A DNA stretch of 20,563 bases from Apostichopus leukothele (GCA_010014835.2 JAAAKB020179336.1:1-20563), one strand, 5' to 3'. Counted from the first letter of the stretch, positions 1 through 12,102 are shown. Notes: a model not told the origin generated them from the sequence alone. Program-made: numbers and translations.

Positions 1-134
1 TTAGTCAGATGATGTTGCTCTTCTAGTTATATACATTGGTCCAAGTTGGCATAATCCTTAGTCAGATGATGTTGCTCTTCTAGTTATATACATTGGTCCA
101 AGTTGGCATAATCCTTAGTCAGATGATGTTGCTC
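1..134. repeat. 57-bp tandem repeat, 2.35 copies, cut by window edge
   Basis: Copies start at 1, 58 and 115 with the same TTAGTCAGATGATGTTGCTC beginning. The first two copies are identical over all 57 bases, and the third stops after 20 bases at 134. The array probably continues left of the window. The identity between copies points to recent duplication or ongoing copy-number change. Confidence 0.95.
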
Positions 135-396
135 ATTTAATTACCCACACAGACAGAAATATCTAATTTTTAGTGATTGGGACAGAGTTTATACAGGAAA
201 CTATCATGTAAATTTTCAGTCAGTTGGATTTCAAAACATGGTACATGATTCTAATGTTCTGTGCCATAACTTTCCTCTGCTATTGCTATGTAAAAGGAAA
301 TTTGTAAGATATTAGTAGCTATCTTTGGTGTCTTGGGAGTAAAACCTGACTAGCTGTCAACTGTAACATCTGTCTGATATTTTGTTCCCCCTGCAG

Positions 397-529
397 AACT
401 GAATTTGACATTTCTCAGCATGTTACTTGCTTGAAGATAGTCACCCTGAACATTGAAGGGATCATGAGGTCGTTGCTAGGCATTGGCACAGGTCAAATCT
501 ACAGCGAGGATCATATCACGAAAGGAAAG
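397..529 (+). CDS. Exon-like block of an unidentified protein (partial gene)
   Basis: I do not recognise this protein. A strong acceptor (pyrimidine-rich TTTGTTCCCCCTGCAG) ends at 396. One base completes a codon from the previous exon, then the frame is open: it begins TEFDISQHVTCLKIVTLNIE and ends YSEDHITKGK. A fair donor (AAG|GTAAAT) follows 529 and gives a 133-nt exon ending in phase 0. The frame also stays open past that donor to a TAA at 611-613, adding a stretch that ends in NQNLDAHLGP, so this could instead be a terminal exon (397-613). Codon use and CpG content differ from the AT-rich flanks, which supports coding. No signal peptide, membrane segment or known catalytic motif is visible. 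Its phase 0 end does not fit directly onto the MAP2K4 exon at 8348, so it probably belongs to a separate upstream gene on the same strand. Confidence 0.45.
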
Positions 530-613
530 GTAAATATTACAGGTCTGGCCACGAGGGTGTCGGTCATTGTGGATATATTAAATCAGAATTTGGATGCCCA
601 CCTCGGCCCTTAA

Positions 614-3600
614 TGCACAGTTTACGATTTTAATTACCCCTAAAAGTAATTTCCCATAAAACTAAGTACTGACGTGCCCCGATTGGTACAAAGGAGCCTC
701 GTCAAACTGTGACCAAATATGGCTCCGTAGTTGGTAGTGGTTATTGCAGTTACTTAACAGGTTTTACAGAAACCATTTAGTGTGGACGCAGATCTCACGG
801 GTTAAGTGTCTCTGGACCGTCTGTGTCAAAGTGTCAGCGATTCAATAGAGCGTTCCAATATCGATTGATCAAATTCAATAGAAGTTCGTAGATATTTTGA
901 TTGGTGTAGAGCACAGACTACAAAGAGAGCCTAAACTCTTTTGTTTTCCCTCCTCAACCTCCCTTTCCCTCTCCTACTCGTTACCCCTCTCAGTCACTTT
1001 AGAATCTTTAAGAATTCCCCTTTCCTTCTTCTCAACTTTTCAAATATCCACTTTTCTTATTCTGTTCAGGAATATTCATGACTTCTCTTTCTCCAAAATG
1101 AACAACCCCTCAAAATTCATTTTGCAAAAGTTTTACATACATATCTATTTCACTGGTTTCCTTTCAGATATTTATCTATGATGTCATTGTCACCCACAAA
1201 AAGTAAGCAAGTGGCAATGCGACACATTCGCCTAGCGGCTATCCAAAAATAATATGCAATACAAAAAAAAAAGGATACTCCAACCAACTAATGATACAGA
1301 ACAAGTTTTATAAATTCAACTTCTTAAGTGAACATATATTTATTGAGGAGGAACTTTCTCCTTAAAAGAACAAAAACAAATACATAAGGGTTACAAAGTT
1401 CTGTAATATTGCTTAAGGGCACATATGACCTCGAACACTTAGATATAACTATTGCTTTGGCGCAATCTTTACCCGATGATGACATATACTAAATATAGGT
1501 TAACTACTGAAAAGTTTAAGACTTTCCAAAGTTTCGATACCCCTGGATCTCTTTCAATTGCGAGAGAGCAAACTGGTACGTGTTAATTCAGTCTTAATAT
1601 ATAATTACCAGATATTCATTTCTCTACAATATAATGGCATTACATCTTCTAGTCTGAAGAGCTTTCCCCCCTTTATATCACGGAATTCTACTTTAACATT
1701 TATCTTTTAAAAATATGAATTCTGAATTGTCACTATGACGAATATTGCCTAAATGATGTTGACAATACTTGTTGACATGCGGTCGTTGACGTTAGGTTGT
1801 GGTAGGTATTACAGTCAAAGTAGGTCTGAAAACTATCCTCAAACAGAGCTTCGGGTCTTCAACTCAATGTGAGGAGAGTGGCACTGTATCGGAACAAAAT
1901 ACACAATCAAATTCGCTGATAATACTTTGTCCAAATACAATATACTAAATATGTTGCATAAATAAAATTTGTAACAATAACACATATGAATCTTGAACAA
2001 AGTTTAGTTTGTTCCAATACAAACACAAAAAAATGGTTAAACTCAAACATATATACATTCCTACTCCAAAGCTACGGTGAGCACATCATAACTTTCCTTT
2101 ATGCACACTAACCTCATGTTCACTACACCAAACATATAATCACTCTCTGCCAAAATTAGCTTGAATTAATTTGCAGTGCTATAAAAGTCACCATCACTAT
2201 TACAATCATAGCAAACATCCACTTTCTTAAGGAAAGTCAATTAAGGCGTGACTTTCATTTTATCCGACATAATGAAAAATTACTACACAAAATTAAACTG
2301 ACTTTTGTGTACCTCCAAAAGTATACTAACTTGAAAGTGGTTGCATCCCCAATATTACTTATACAAAACAGATTAATATAACAAGTTTCTACTTACAATG
2401 GTGCCAGTTCTTAAACTGTCAGACGAGCTCTGCAATACAGCTATATTTTATCCGGTCAGGTGATGTGCTTCCATTCCAACTCTGCCGACAAGCTGCCCTA
2501 TCCAGAACACTAAATATTGTGTGATACTGGAATCTCCAGGGAAAAATTGTGTTTCAAGCTTTCACAGTTAAATGCCAGACATTAATTAAAGTATGTCAGC
2601 CCAGGCTTCAATACAGGTATCCTATAGGATCCTGTGCCCCATGATATGAAAATCACAATACTTTAGCTCCGTCTTTTTTCAGCTAAGAGACATGGCATGA
2701 CTCAATCCCATGGTGGTATTTTGGAGAGTGAATAAAAATCTTATCCAACACTCACTTCACTGGCTGGATGTGATGTCACGCATAATTACTAGTGTAACAA
2801 TTAGCATAACCTGGCAATACAATACATTGTCATCTTGACTGTGTCCTGCCCTGGTAGGTTTCTTTTGTGTGCACTAGCTATGTTATGCTACCCTGTACCT
2901 TTGTATTATCTTAACTATGCCCTGACCTGGTGATGTTTCTTTTGTATATACTCAATTATGCTACCCTGTACTTTCGTAGTGAATAGAGGGATTAGGGTTT
3001 ATGTAAATCGTTCTACATCCCTGGATACTAGTTTCCATCAACAACAACCAGGGTTGACTAAAAGTACAAGTTACTTGACAACCTTTCTAAAATAAACAGC
3101 TGACAGATTGACTTCTTCTGTCATAAAAATTCAAATTAACTAAATTATACTATTCTAATGTGACATTTATATCTTAGTTTGTATGATGATTTTACAACCA
3201 TACACAGAAAGTGACATAAAGTATCACAAATTTGATAGCTCTGCTTTTGCACTGCAATATTGTAAATGTTTACTTCAAGTGTATTTATCCACTGAAATAG
3301 CAAAGGTCATTTGGCGGGCATTTAATTGAGTTCTGCATTATTTCATTAAGGGCACAATACTGCACTGCACATGTAGTGCATTTTGCCTGTTGCTGTGATA
3401 TTCCATATGTAGGTTATAACATTTGTTATTTGGGTATTTTTTTCTGAGTTTAATGCAACAGGCAACTCTCATAGTGTAGATCTCCATATAAACATTTATG
3501 TGACACAAAATGTTGAACATTAGAAAGTTGATGAGGATCCACTTAAAATTCATTTTGAATGGAAACACTGTTAGTAAGTGCACTTATCACCACTACATTA

Positions 3601-3625
3601 CATTATGTACATACATGTACATACA
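614..3625. other. Gene-free stretch with relatively high CpG
   Basis: No convincing gene is seen on either strand. The open frames here are short and low in complexity, for example a Ser/Leu/Phe-rich pyrimidine run around 940-1040. CpG is clearly commoner than further right: I count about 31 in 601-2000 against about 10 in 12001-13400. The TACTGTA/TACAGTA motif that fills the rest of the window is absent. The stretch may hold the 3' end of the left-hand gene and promoter DNA for the next one, but no TATA box or poly(A) site can be fixed with confidence. A GTAAGT-type donor on the minus strand lies at 2391-2396. Confidence 0.6.
2825..2974. repeat. Diverged tandem duplication, unit about 75 bp
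   Basis: Two adjacent copies (about 2825-2901 and 2902-2974) share blocks such as CCTGNCCTGGT, GTTTCTTTTGT and TTATGCTACCCTGTAC in the same order and spacing. Many substitutions separate the copies, so this is an old duplication. No coding potential is evident. Confidence 0.8.
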
Positions 3626-6600
3626 TACAGTACACAGTTCTGTACAAAGACTATAGGAGTGTTCAATTTTAATATTGTATTTTGAATACAATTGGCTTTG
3701 ACCTATTTATTATGTATACAGTAGATCTTTCATGTATTATTCTATATGCGAGTTAACAAAGCGAAAGATCTGAATACATTACGTTGCTTGTACTGTACAA
3801 ACTTAATGCATTGTGCAGTTGTTCATTTACTGCAGTGCTCAAATTTTGTGTAGCAGATTTGAAGGACTCGGAAGTTTGTCTAGGTAAATTATGAACTTCT
3901 ACATGTTTTCTCTGTGTTCAAGATGTACATCATACCTTTTTATAGGGTGGTCATTTCCAAAAAGGAGGACACTGCATATGTGGACATTATTTTACATATA
4001 GTGCATCTACAAAACATATATCTTTATCAAATTTAAACCATATTGCAGAAACAACAAATACAAACAGAGTCCTTAAGAGCCACCCTACTTTCTTACCTAT
4101 CTCTGTCGAGCTACATATCTGCACTTTCATATCTAAGTAAATTACATGAATTTAATTTTTTAGCACTGCCCACTTACTCCGCCTTCCTAATCTACCATTC
4201 AGAAGACTACATGTTTTCAACTGTGAACCTTTCTTCCTAGTGCTGCAATCTGTTTTTTCCTTCATGGTGATCGTCTTTTCACCAGACTTTGTCAGGATCA
4301 AGATTCTCCTTCACCTTCTTGAAGCATAGTATTGTTTTGTACTGGTGTCATGATACCTTCCATTTCAAAGGTTGGGGTCTAGTACTGAAATGTTCCAGTC
4401 ATGCTGTTAAGGTAGATAGGAAAGTGCATTTAGAGGTGTAGACAGGTAAGTATCATTGCTCGTAAATCCCCAAACCTACACGTTTTGGGGAAAATGTGAC
4501 ACCGTACATCAGTGCACTGGTACAGTATCTTAATGTACCCATTTAGCATAACAAAAATTACTACTATAAATGACCAATACCGGTTAAATGAAATTCCCTG
4601 ATAATGTGTGTTTCTACAGTACAGTAAGTGTAGTTCTACTGTATAACTGATTCCCTCTGTCTAGCAATAAGCTGCCACCGTGCCCTGGTATTTCCTTTGC
4701 CAAAAGCTCAGTACTATTTAATTATCAATGAAATGTGTTTGGTGATAACCAGGTACAAGGGGTGTTGCTAGATGACTCACTGTGACTGACACAGCTTGTC
4801 AGCTGCTTATGTTGTATTAGTTTACAACCTTGTTGTGAAGTGTGTGAGGTTCAGGGTAATACTTCCTCAGTATGGGAACTGTGCAGAAAGAATCTAAAGT
4901 GTTATTGAAAATCATTATTTGCCTGAATAGTTTCCAGCCAAAGGGACTTGAAACTTGTTGTCACATTGGGAGTAAACTTCATATATGAAGATCAGATTTC
5001 ATAAAAAGAAATATATGGTGTTTACAGTATGCATATTGAAAATTACTTAAAAATTGTTTTCCTTTGGAACTGAAGCAGGTTTAAGGTTTGTAGTGGGTGG
5101 TGGTACAGAAAATTCACAGTTAGCATTATACTGTAGATGAACAAGAAAAGAAAACAGACTATTATTACCAAAATTTTAACAGTGTGGATATTATACTTTG
5201 TGTCTTTTTTGGGGGGCTTCTGGTCAAACCCACTTGGTAATTAAGGGTAAAAGTTTTATAGGTTATTTCATATTTTTTTTTTAAAACTTCTTTGATACAG
5301 AAAGTAAAACACTATGCTTTTCTAAAAAAAAAACAATCTATTTACACAGTAGAGAGAGGAAAAATCCCATAACAATGCACAGAAGGTTGTTACTTCGACT
5401 AGTAAAGTTCCATTTGAAATAAGGAAGTGAATTGTAAAAGTTTCAAATCCCATCTTGGAAAAGTGTCAGGATATGTAATATTTACAAGTGAAATGGAATT
5501 CCTTTATTAATTGCTCATCAAGATTCATTTCGTGAAGGAATCGTGGTGTCAATGACTCAGCATACTGTAAGGTCATAATTAGTTCCATCAAATGCAATGT
5601 TATCTTAAAGTGATACTCCATATAGGTTTGATATAGTTGCCAACTAAGCATAGAAAGATGCTCTATAAACTGCCAGTTTTGTGAAATCTGTGAAATAATG
5701 ACCTTAGACAGAATTTTTGGATATTATAGTCCAAGAAGAAAAGAAAACATTTTAGTGAGCTAGAAAATTTTCTGTAGCTACTCTAGTTTTCAAGATATGC
5801 ATCTTACAACTATTCTTTGGATTGCTCCTTTAAGGCTCTACTGATGAGTACTAGGCTCCTCAGTGCAGGCCTTATTTTTAATATATATTTTTTAAATTCA
5901 AAGTACTCAACCGGAACATATTTTTCTTTCTACAGGGCATCTTTCAATGACATTCAACTCCCATGTGTCCTCGACAAACTTGTAACACATTATAAACGTA
6001 TCATTAGCGGTCATAAAAGACCTGTGATTTACCATTGAGCTTTGTTCCGTATCTGAGGAACTGATCTAATGATATGTGTATTAGACTACAAGGTCCAGTC
6101 ACTTTAACTTTAACTGTTTAAAGGGTCATTTCTCAACAAAATTACTGTTGTATAGAAATACCACCTGGACTGTTAGAAGTGGTTTTTAACGGTCATATTT
6201 GACATGAATTTTGTTTCCTAAGGTCATACTTGATAGATCACAAGTTTGTATATTTGTCCATGTCACATTCTAATATTGGGTTGTCAAGTTGCAACGTAAT
6301 GAGTAAGCCCTGAAGAAACTAGTTCTGGAAATCCTCAAGTCACTTCAATCCTGTCTTACAGGTCTCCAAGTCACTATACTGCTGTATGCACTTGCCTATC
6401 TACCTGTACCTAACCTACAGTAAATGCTTTGAGTGGATACAATGAAGTAGTACTAAATTAGCACTCAAGTTTGGACAGAAATATCATCGCTTTGATATAC
6501 TTCCATTAAACCCTTACCTTTCAATATTTTCTTTTTTCAATATTAATTGCCTTATTGATAACTTTTTTTTTAGAACTAACTGAATGAGGTCACTACAATT

Positions 6601-8347
6601 AGACGTTGACAGCACAACAAGTGATCCTTTGTTTATTGATTGTGCAGTAGCTCTTTTTAATTAAATAAATCACTGATTCTGTGGAATTTAGTTTGTTTAC
6701 AAAAAAACTGCCGAAGGAAAAGCAAATCGTTTGTAACACAATATGTGAGTCCCTTTTCCTACAGTAAGAATGACCCTACAGTGCAGTAATTCTTTGAAAT
6801 ATCGTCTTTTGAATTTTTTTTCTTATGTGAGAACTGTTGATCAGAGCTACAGTATGCATTGTTGAACGTGATCTTGTATGGGAATTTCTTGAAAGCATTG
6901 CAGGAAGCATAACCCACTTTATACACATTGTACTGTACACAGTCTATCACCTTGCCCCTCAGTAGAATAGTGGCTTTGGTCTTTGAAAACGGAAGGGAAA
7001 ATCATGGTACAGCACCCGAGGTTTCAACTTCCTTTGAAGTTTGTTTTGTGAATGAACTGTAAAAACTCAGATAAAGTGTTTAATATTTTCACCCAGGCTT
7101 GGGAATTGAATTGAGCCAGTGATGTCAGTCCTAAGTCATGAATGTGAGATCTATCCAGTGGGGGTTTCCAAAGTATATGAATGTTAGTGATGATTTTTCT
7201 AGGCCTTGTTCAGAGATCTCTGGTTGAGTGGATGCTGTCACCAGAATGTTCACACTACATTCATGATTACAGTCTAAGTTGTGAGTTTTGGAGCCTCACT
7301 AAAGGGGAGATCACAATTCAAGATTTTGGGTGTCTGTTCCTGAGTACGCCAGCATTCACATTGATCATCCCTGTGGTATCAGATCCCCCCTGTGGTATCA
7401 GATCCCCCATTATGTTTTGAAATGTCAGCAAGGGTCTAGTTTCATCGATTCATTCAGGGTCCGTCCCATACTTGTAATTATGCATGAAGGTGGGGCATTT
7501 TGTAGGTTAATGTGTCGACTTTGTCCCTCCAAATGAAACTCTGTGACTGAGGGGTGTGTCATTTAACAGTCCTGAGATGTCAGGTACATAGCGTAAATGC
7601 CAGTGGTGTGTGTCAATGTACACAAATCTGACAAGTGCTAAATGCATTTAGACTGTACATTTATATTTATAGAAAAACTTCATTACACTGTCATGTTTTT
7701 GTGAGGTACAGACTGTATATAACCATATCCCTAGTAGTTAAGATCGAGGGATATCAGATTATGTGTAAACAGTAAATGGCTTGCTCAGACTGGCACAAAG
7801 GTTATACATTACTTACTGTAACTGCTACCTAACTATTACAAAATTACCAAATTTATGCAACCCACATTATTCTTGAAAATATTTATTTACTCATTTTTGA
7901 GACTTTCAAAGTACTATTTATATAAACTGGGACGAGACCCTGATCCCTCCAGTAAGTCAACTGTTTGTTTTCCTGTTTATCTATTAGCTTAGAACTGTAC
8001 TGTATGAAAACAGTATTATTTACAGGAATTGGAATTGGCAGCAACCGTGCAGCATAGCTAGGAGTGTTATTGTTTTGTGTAGGGAGCCACTACATACAGG
8101 TTGTACTGTAAGGAAGTCCTCTGAAGGGACTTTTTGGAAGTTCTGTAGTTTTAAGCAATGCTAGTCTGCAAGGGATTTTTTTCCCCTCTTGTTTAGAAAT
8201 TGGGTAAGAGTTCAAAGAATGATTTAATGATAAGCCTCTACTGTAATGAGTTTATCCTACAGCAGTCTCATTTATAGCTACTGTAATATTAAGGATTTTA
8301 TTCTACACAAGATTTCATAAGGTGGCATTTTCTTTGTTACATTTCAG
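3626..8347. other. Intergenic or 5' intronic DNA upstream of the first recognised MAP2K4 exon
   Basis: No secure exon is found. This stretch begins where the TACTGTA/TACAGTA motif first appears (3626) and CpG falls. It holds about twenty copies of the motif. The open frames at 4043-4240, 5817-6038 and 7181-7420 lack a supporting pair of splice sites or recognisable domains. A possible small exon in the right phase for MAP2K4 lies at 3836-3883 and is treated as a finding. The stretch may be the 5' intron of MAP2K4, since the motif runs across the gene without a change, but this is inference. Confidence 0.5.
7371..7408. repeat. 19-bp perfect tandem duplication
   Basis: CTGTGGTATCAGATCCCCC occurs twice with no gap, at 7371-7389 and 7390-7408. 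It is a simple local duplication with no known function. Confidence 0.95.
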
Positions 8348-8387
8348 ACCCGACTGTACTGGAACCTTGACAATACCGCCTGACCAG
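8348..8387 (+). CDS. MAP2K4: MAP2K4 (MKK4) exon, end of the N-terminal regulatory region
   Basis: This 40-nt internal exon lies between an acceptor (TTCTTTGTTACATTTCAG) and a strong donor (CAG|GTAAGA). Only one frame is open: one base completing a split codon, then PDCTGTLTIPPDQ, ending in phase 0. This aligns without gaps to IESSGKLKISPEQ of vertebrate MKK4, the segment just before the kinase domain. The next exon (15844) starts in phase 0 and continues the alignment, giving ..PPDQ|HTYTFTSEDL against ..SPEQHWDFTAEDL. The exon is too short to identify alone; the phase match and the continuity with the kinase exon make the case. The upstream exon must end with two bases of a codon and should carry the MAPK docking site known in this family. 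That exon is not securely found here. Confidence 0.85.
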
Positions 8388-8551
8388 GTAAGAACCTAAA
8401 AGTAAAGTGTATATACAGTATACCAGGACATTCTTATTTATTTGTCTAAAGATCTATAGCCTCTTCTTTCTTTTTGTTGGCTGTCATGCATGTAACTTAA
8501 AAATACATACATAACATTCCAGCTTTCCACTATTCAACAAAGGAGTGGTCA

Positions 8552-8586
8552 GGGTGGGGGGGGGGGAGGAGGGGGTGGAGTGGAGG
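8552..8586. repeat. G-rich homopurine tract (possible G-quadruplex)
   Basis: This is a near-pure purine run on the + strand, with an 11-G run at 8556-8566 followed by GGAGGAGGGGGTGGAG. It has enough G-runs to form a quadruplex or triplex DNA. On the minus strand it reads as a polyproline string at the end of a chance open frame. Confidence 0.8.
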
Positions 8587-11333
8587 AATAAAATCCTGCC
8601 AGACCCTGGTGCAAGACTATAATGTCAATGGTTGTATTGCAATTGGGCACATGTTTGTACAGTGCAGTTGCCCAATTCAAATAGAATATTCCCCTTTGAA
8701 CCTTTTTTTTTAAAGTTGTCTTTAAGGATTTTCCCAAGAAGTGTGAAATTGCCAGGATTTCAGGATTTCTGATATCTGATTGGCTACCGTGTCCATTGAC
8801 AAAAGCTTGTCGGAACCTTCTGCATGGCATGCACATAAAACTTTCTCGGTAATGTTACGTATAATAGTGGTATGCTGGTTTGTACTGCAGCCATGTCGTA
8901 CAGTTCTGAAGTAAGATTGTAACATTAGGCCCACATTGTCACACTCTCGTCACGCAATGACATAATGGTGACTGAATAAAGACAACAGCTGTTTGTTTCT
9001 CCTAGGTTTCGTTTTATAGAACATATGAGTTATTAATTCTCAATTTGGGATTGCCAGACTTTCCAGCTTTTGACATTTCACTCTGATTGAAATTTCTTCT
9101 GTTACGAGGTGAATAGCATTAACTAGCAAATAGCATTACAGCTATTGCTTACGCAGACCAAACAATGGACCTCTCACTGCTGCGGAGATGATGAGACTTG
9201 ATAGTGTGCATTGCATGGAACAGTTTATCACGATATTGCAATCGTAGACAAAAGGAAACAAGCATGATAACTATTATTGCATTCCACACAGCTCAATTGT
9301 TAGGTTACTTCCACACGGTACTGTAGCCTGCCTTACACTGTGTTTGGGGGACCTGTATTGCCTTATGTTTTAGATCCTTTTCCCCCCTTTTGCATTCGCT
9401 TTGTGTGGGCAGAGCCGAGGCTAGGGGTTAGGGGACGCAGTGTTACAACATTACCAAGTTAATATGCTATGTGGTAGAAGACTGGAGTGCATAAGTAGAC
9501 TGGAGACAGGTATAGCACTATTGTTGATCATAAATCCCCAAACCGGTAACTTGGAGGATAATATCTTGAGTGTATAAAATAAAGGATGTAGCACAGAAAT
9601 TGAGTATTACTTTATAGTGTGCGAGAAAGAAATGCCACATATAGAGCAAGTTTTCTCAATTTTGCTATTTGTCCACAAATTATATTCTAAGCTGCTAGCT
9701 CACATGCTCTATGAAATTTCTGTTGATATTTGAACTAAAATTTCTTTCAACCTTCAAACTGTGGTAAGAAAGAGTAGTAGTAGTACAGTGTGTTTCTTTC
9801 TTAATATCAAATCTGATGAGAAGAGTTGCACACATGTTGTGAGTAGGTTTGCACACTGTATACTTGGTCTGTACTAGTAAATATTCCTGTTGACACCCAA
9901 TAAAGTGAACGTTGAGATTCACACAGTAGCTGGCCTATCACCCATTATCATACAGGCCTACCTACCGTACAGCACTGAACATACATTTGGCAGTGCGAGG
10001 TTGTACAAAGCTGCATGTTACAGTAGTGTTAAACTGGACTGTTGAGTCATCAGGTTAAGGAAGGAAATGATACACAATTATGCATATATGGCTAAATGAT
10101 ATTTTGTTCCATCACATTTTGTTTCGGTGGTTCCCTCAGGGTATTAAAAGGACACACCAAGAGGTAGAATCTAATTACCCCAGTTGAGGATTGTCATTAC
10201 AGTGGTGATAACTTAATTTGCATGTTTTAATTGTCTCCTAACATTCTGCTTGTACGTATAGGAACACAGATCAAGGGTTAAGCCATAATTTGAAAGAAAA
10301 AAAAAACTAATGTTTTACTTTTGTGAACATCCAACACTATCTGCAATGCAGGAAGAAGTATGGAAACTATGTTTATAGTATTTATTCTGTGATTGCTGCT
10401 GTCTAGTTGTACTTCTAGTAGCTATCTTAGCTTTGTGTAGTATTTCTTGTGCTAGCTTTGTCGTTTAAAATACTGCTTATATTTGAATATTGAAAAAGAA
10501 GAAAGAAAAGCAAATCATGAATGGGTCGGTACTTTGATCATTTACTGGCAAATTTAATGTTCAATGATCGAGGTAGAAATTGACATATTATTCTTCCAAT
10601 TTACTTCACTCCTCACATGCCTGTCTCCTTTACCTACACACACCTATCTACCATACCTGCTTACTGGTAACATTCTTGCACTGCACACGAATGACCCTAT
10701 CTAAGGTCACTTACTCCTCCTTCCAAGTCTCCTTTACCATGTACTAACTCCTTTGATGCACGGTTTGTATCCGATTGTCAGAAACTTTCATATTCCCAAT
10801 TCAGAAGTATTTAATTAGGACAAGAATGTGTTTGTTACAGTATAATATGAGAGAGAACTGTAATGTGTGAAGTTTGAGGTGTGGTTTGTAGTTTCTGTGA
10901 ATCAAGTTTGCAAATTGTTTGTTATTTCTTAGTTGTGCTGACACTGTTGACAGAAATGCCAGGGTGGTACTACTGCTAAGATTGTGCAGAATGTACTGCA
11001 CTAAGCGGCAATCAATATGACATGTACAATTTCACTGTGCATATGCCTGTAAGAGTTCTTAAATATCAAAATTGAATGACTTATGAGGTTGCCTAATTAC
11101 AGTAGAAGTACATTCTGAAAACAGAGGGGGCCAGAGTATGAGAATGTACTACATATACTGTATTAGTACACTGTATACAACCTGTCAAATCTATTCACTC
11201 ATCTCATATCTCTCTCTCATATGCATTCTGATAATATAAATTCCTTTTGCCAGTCTCCCATTTCCCTTATCCTTCTTCTGTTTCCCCCTCTCACTGCACC
11301 TCCTCTGCCTGAGCTAAAGCTTCTCCTTGTATT

Positions 11334-11416
11334 CCACCCCTACATCCAACTGCATCCTCTCTTAGCTTAACATCCCCTCTCCACCCCTCCTACATCCAAC
11401 TGCATCCTCTCTGAGC
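11334..11416. repeat. Tandem duplication, unit about 50 bp, pyrimidine-rich
   Basis: TACATCCAACTGCATCCTCT followed by CT(T/G)AGCT occurs at 11341-11366 and again at 11391-11416, each preceded by CCACCCC. The period is 50 bp. The wider block, about 11270-11450, is C/T-rich on the + strand. Confidence 0.9.
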
Positions 11417-11994
11417 TCAATTTCTACTCTCTGTATTTTCTCCCAACAACTCCTAAATTTCTTTATACTTGTTTGTCTTAATGAGTGATACCTGTTGCAT
11501 AAATTTACTGAATCAAACAAGATTCAGCCTACTGTAGTAAATGAACCTACAAGCATTTATCTACAGTAGTACAATTAAGCCATGTTCAATTTATACCGCT
11601 GGCTGTGCAACACACACTTTTATTACATACATGTACAGTACTGCAGCTAGTGTATGGTAACTTATTTAAAATGCTGATCCAAGCTACTGACTCATACATG
11701 GCTATGATGCACTGGAAGACATCCACTCTAGCGCTTAGAATTCTCACACTGATTTCCCTAATTAGGGTTATAATAATGTCAGTGTTCTTGGAAATTGAGG
11801 AAGCGGAGCAGAAGGTCAAAGTGTGTATACATATCAAAGTGTGTCATATCTAGTTATTTGTTGGTCTGAATTTATATTTTGACTGGGAATATCATTTCAA
11901 GCAGGATATATCTGTATAATTTGCTGAACTGTATAATTGTATAAATATGAATGCAATCTGGATAGGGAGACATGTACAGTGTAGTATATACGGA

Positions 11995-12101
11995 AGACTA
12001 CAGTACTAGGGTTTCTATATAGACAGTAGACACACACACACTATACAGTATCGAGACTATACCTGCATGTGTTATATACTGTATATTCAGTACTGTAGTC
12101 T
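11995..12101. repeat. Inverted-repeat segment, 13-bp perfect arms
   Basis: AGACTACAGTACT (11995-12007) is the exact reverse complement of AGTACTGTAGTCT (12089-12101). The 81 bp between the arms contain a CA run and further TACAGTA and TACTGTA copies, including the palindrome ATATACTGTATAT (12074-12086). The whole could fold into a cruciform or be a very small inverted-repeat element. It ends one base before the MITE-like element at 12103. No target-site duplication is obvious. Confidence 0.75.
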
Positions 12102-12102
12102 A

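Noticed and set aside
897-1181. 94-codon + open frame rich in Ser, Leu and Phe
   Set aside because: It is a pyrimidine-rich low-complexity run starting from a non-ATG codon, typical of chance.
2397-2429. Possible 33-nt minus-strand micro-exon with a GTAAGT donor
   Set aside because: The acceptor has a poor pyrimidine tract and there is no partner exon or protein match.
5430-5460. TTTCAAATCCC resembling a tRNA T-loop
   Set aside because: No acceptor stem, D-arm or anticodon arm can be built around it.
5838-5910. CTGATGAG resembling the conserved core of a hammerhead ribozyme
   Set aside because: No GAAA core or closing stems at the required spacing.
5817-6038. Open frame with an acceptor-like TTTCTTTCTACAG at about 5937
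   Set aside because: The part after the acceptor (starting ASFNDIQLPCVLDK) reads protein-like but ends at a stop after about 34 codons with no donor or recognisable family. Kept only as a possibility.
7181-7536. Two overlapping + open frames with somewhat coding-like composition
   Set aside because: They include the 19-bp tandem duplication, have no good splice sites at their edges and match no family I know.
8549-8934. Overlapping minus-strand open frames, one ending in a polyproline string
   Set aside because: The proline run is only the G-rich tract read backwards. There is no splice support or known domain. The region may be an old repeat fragment.
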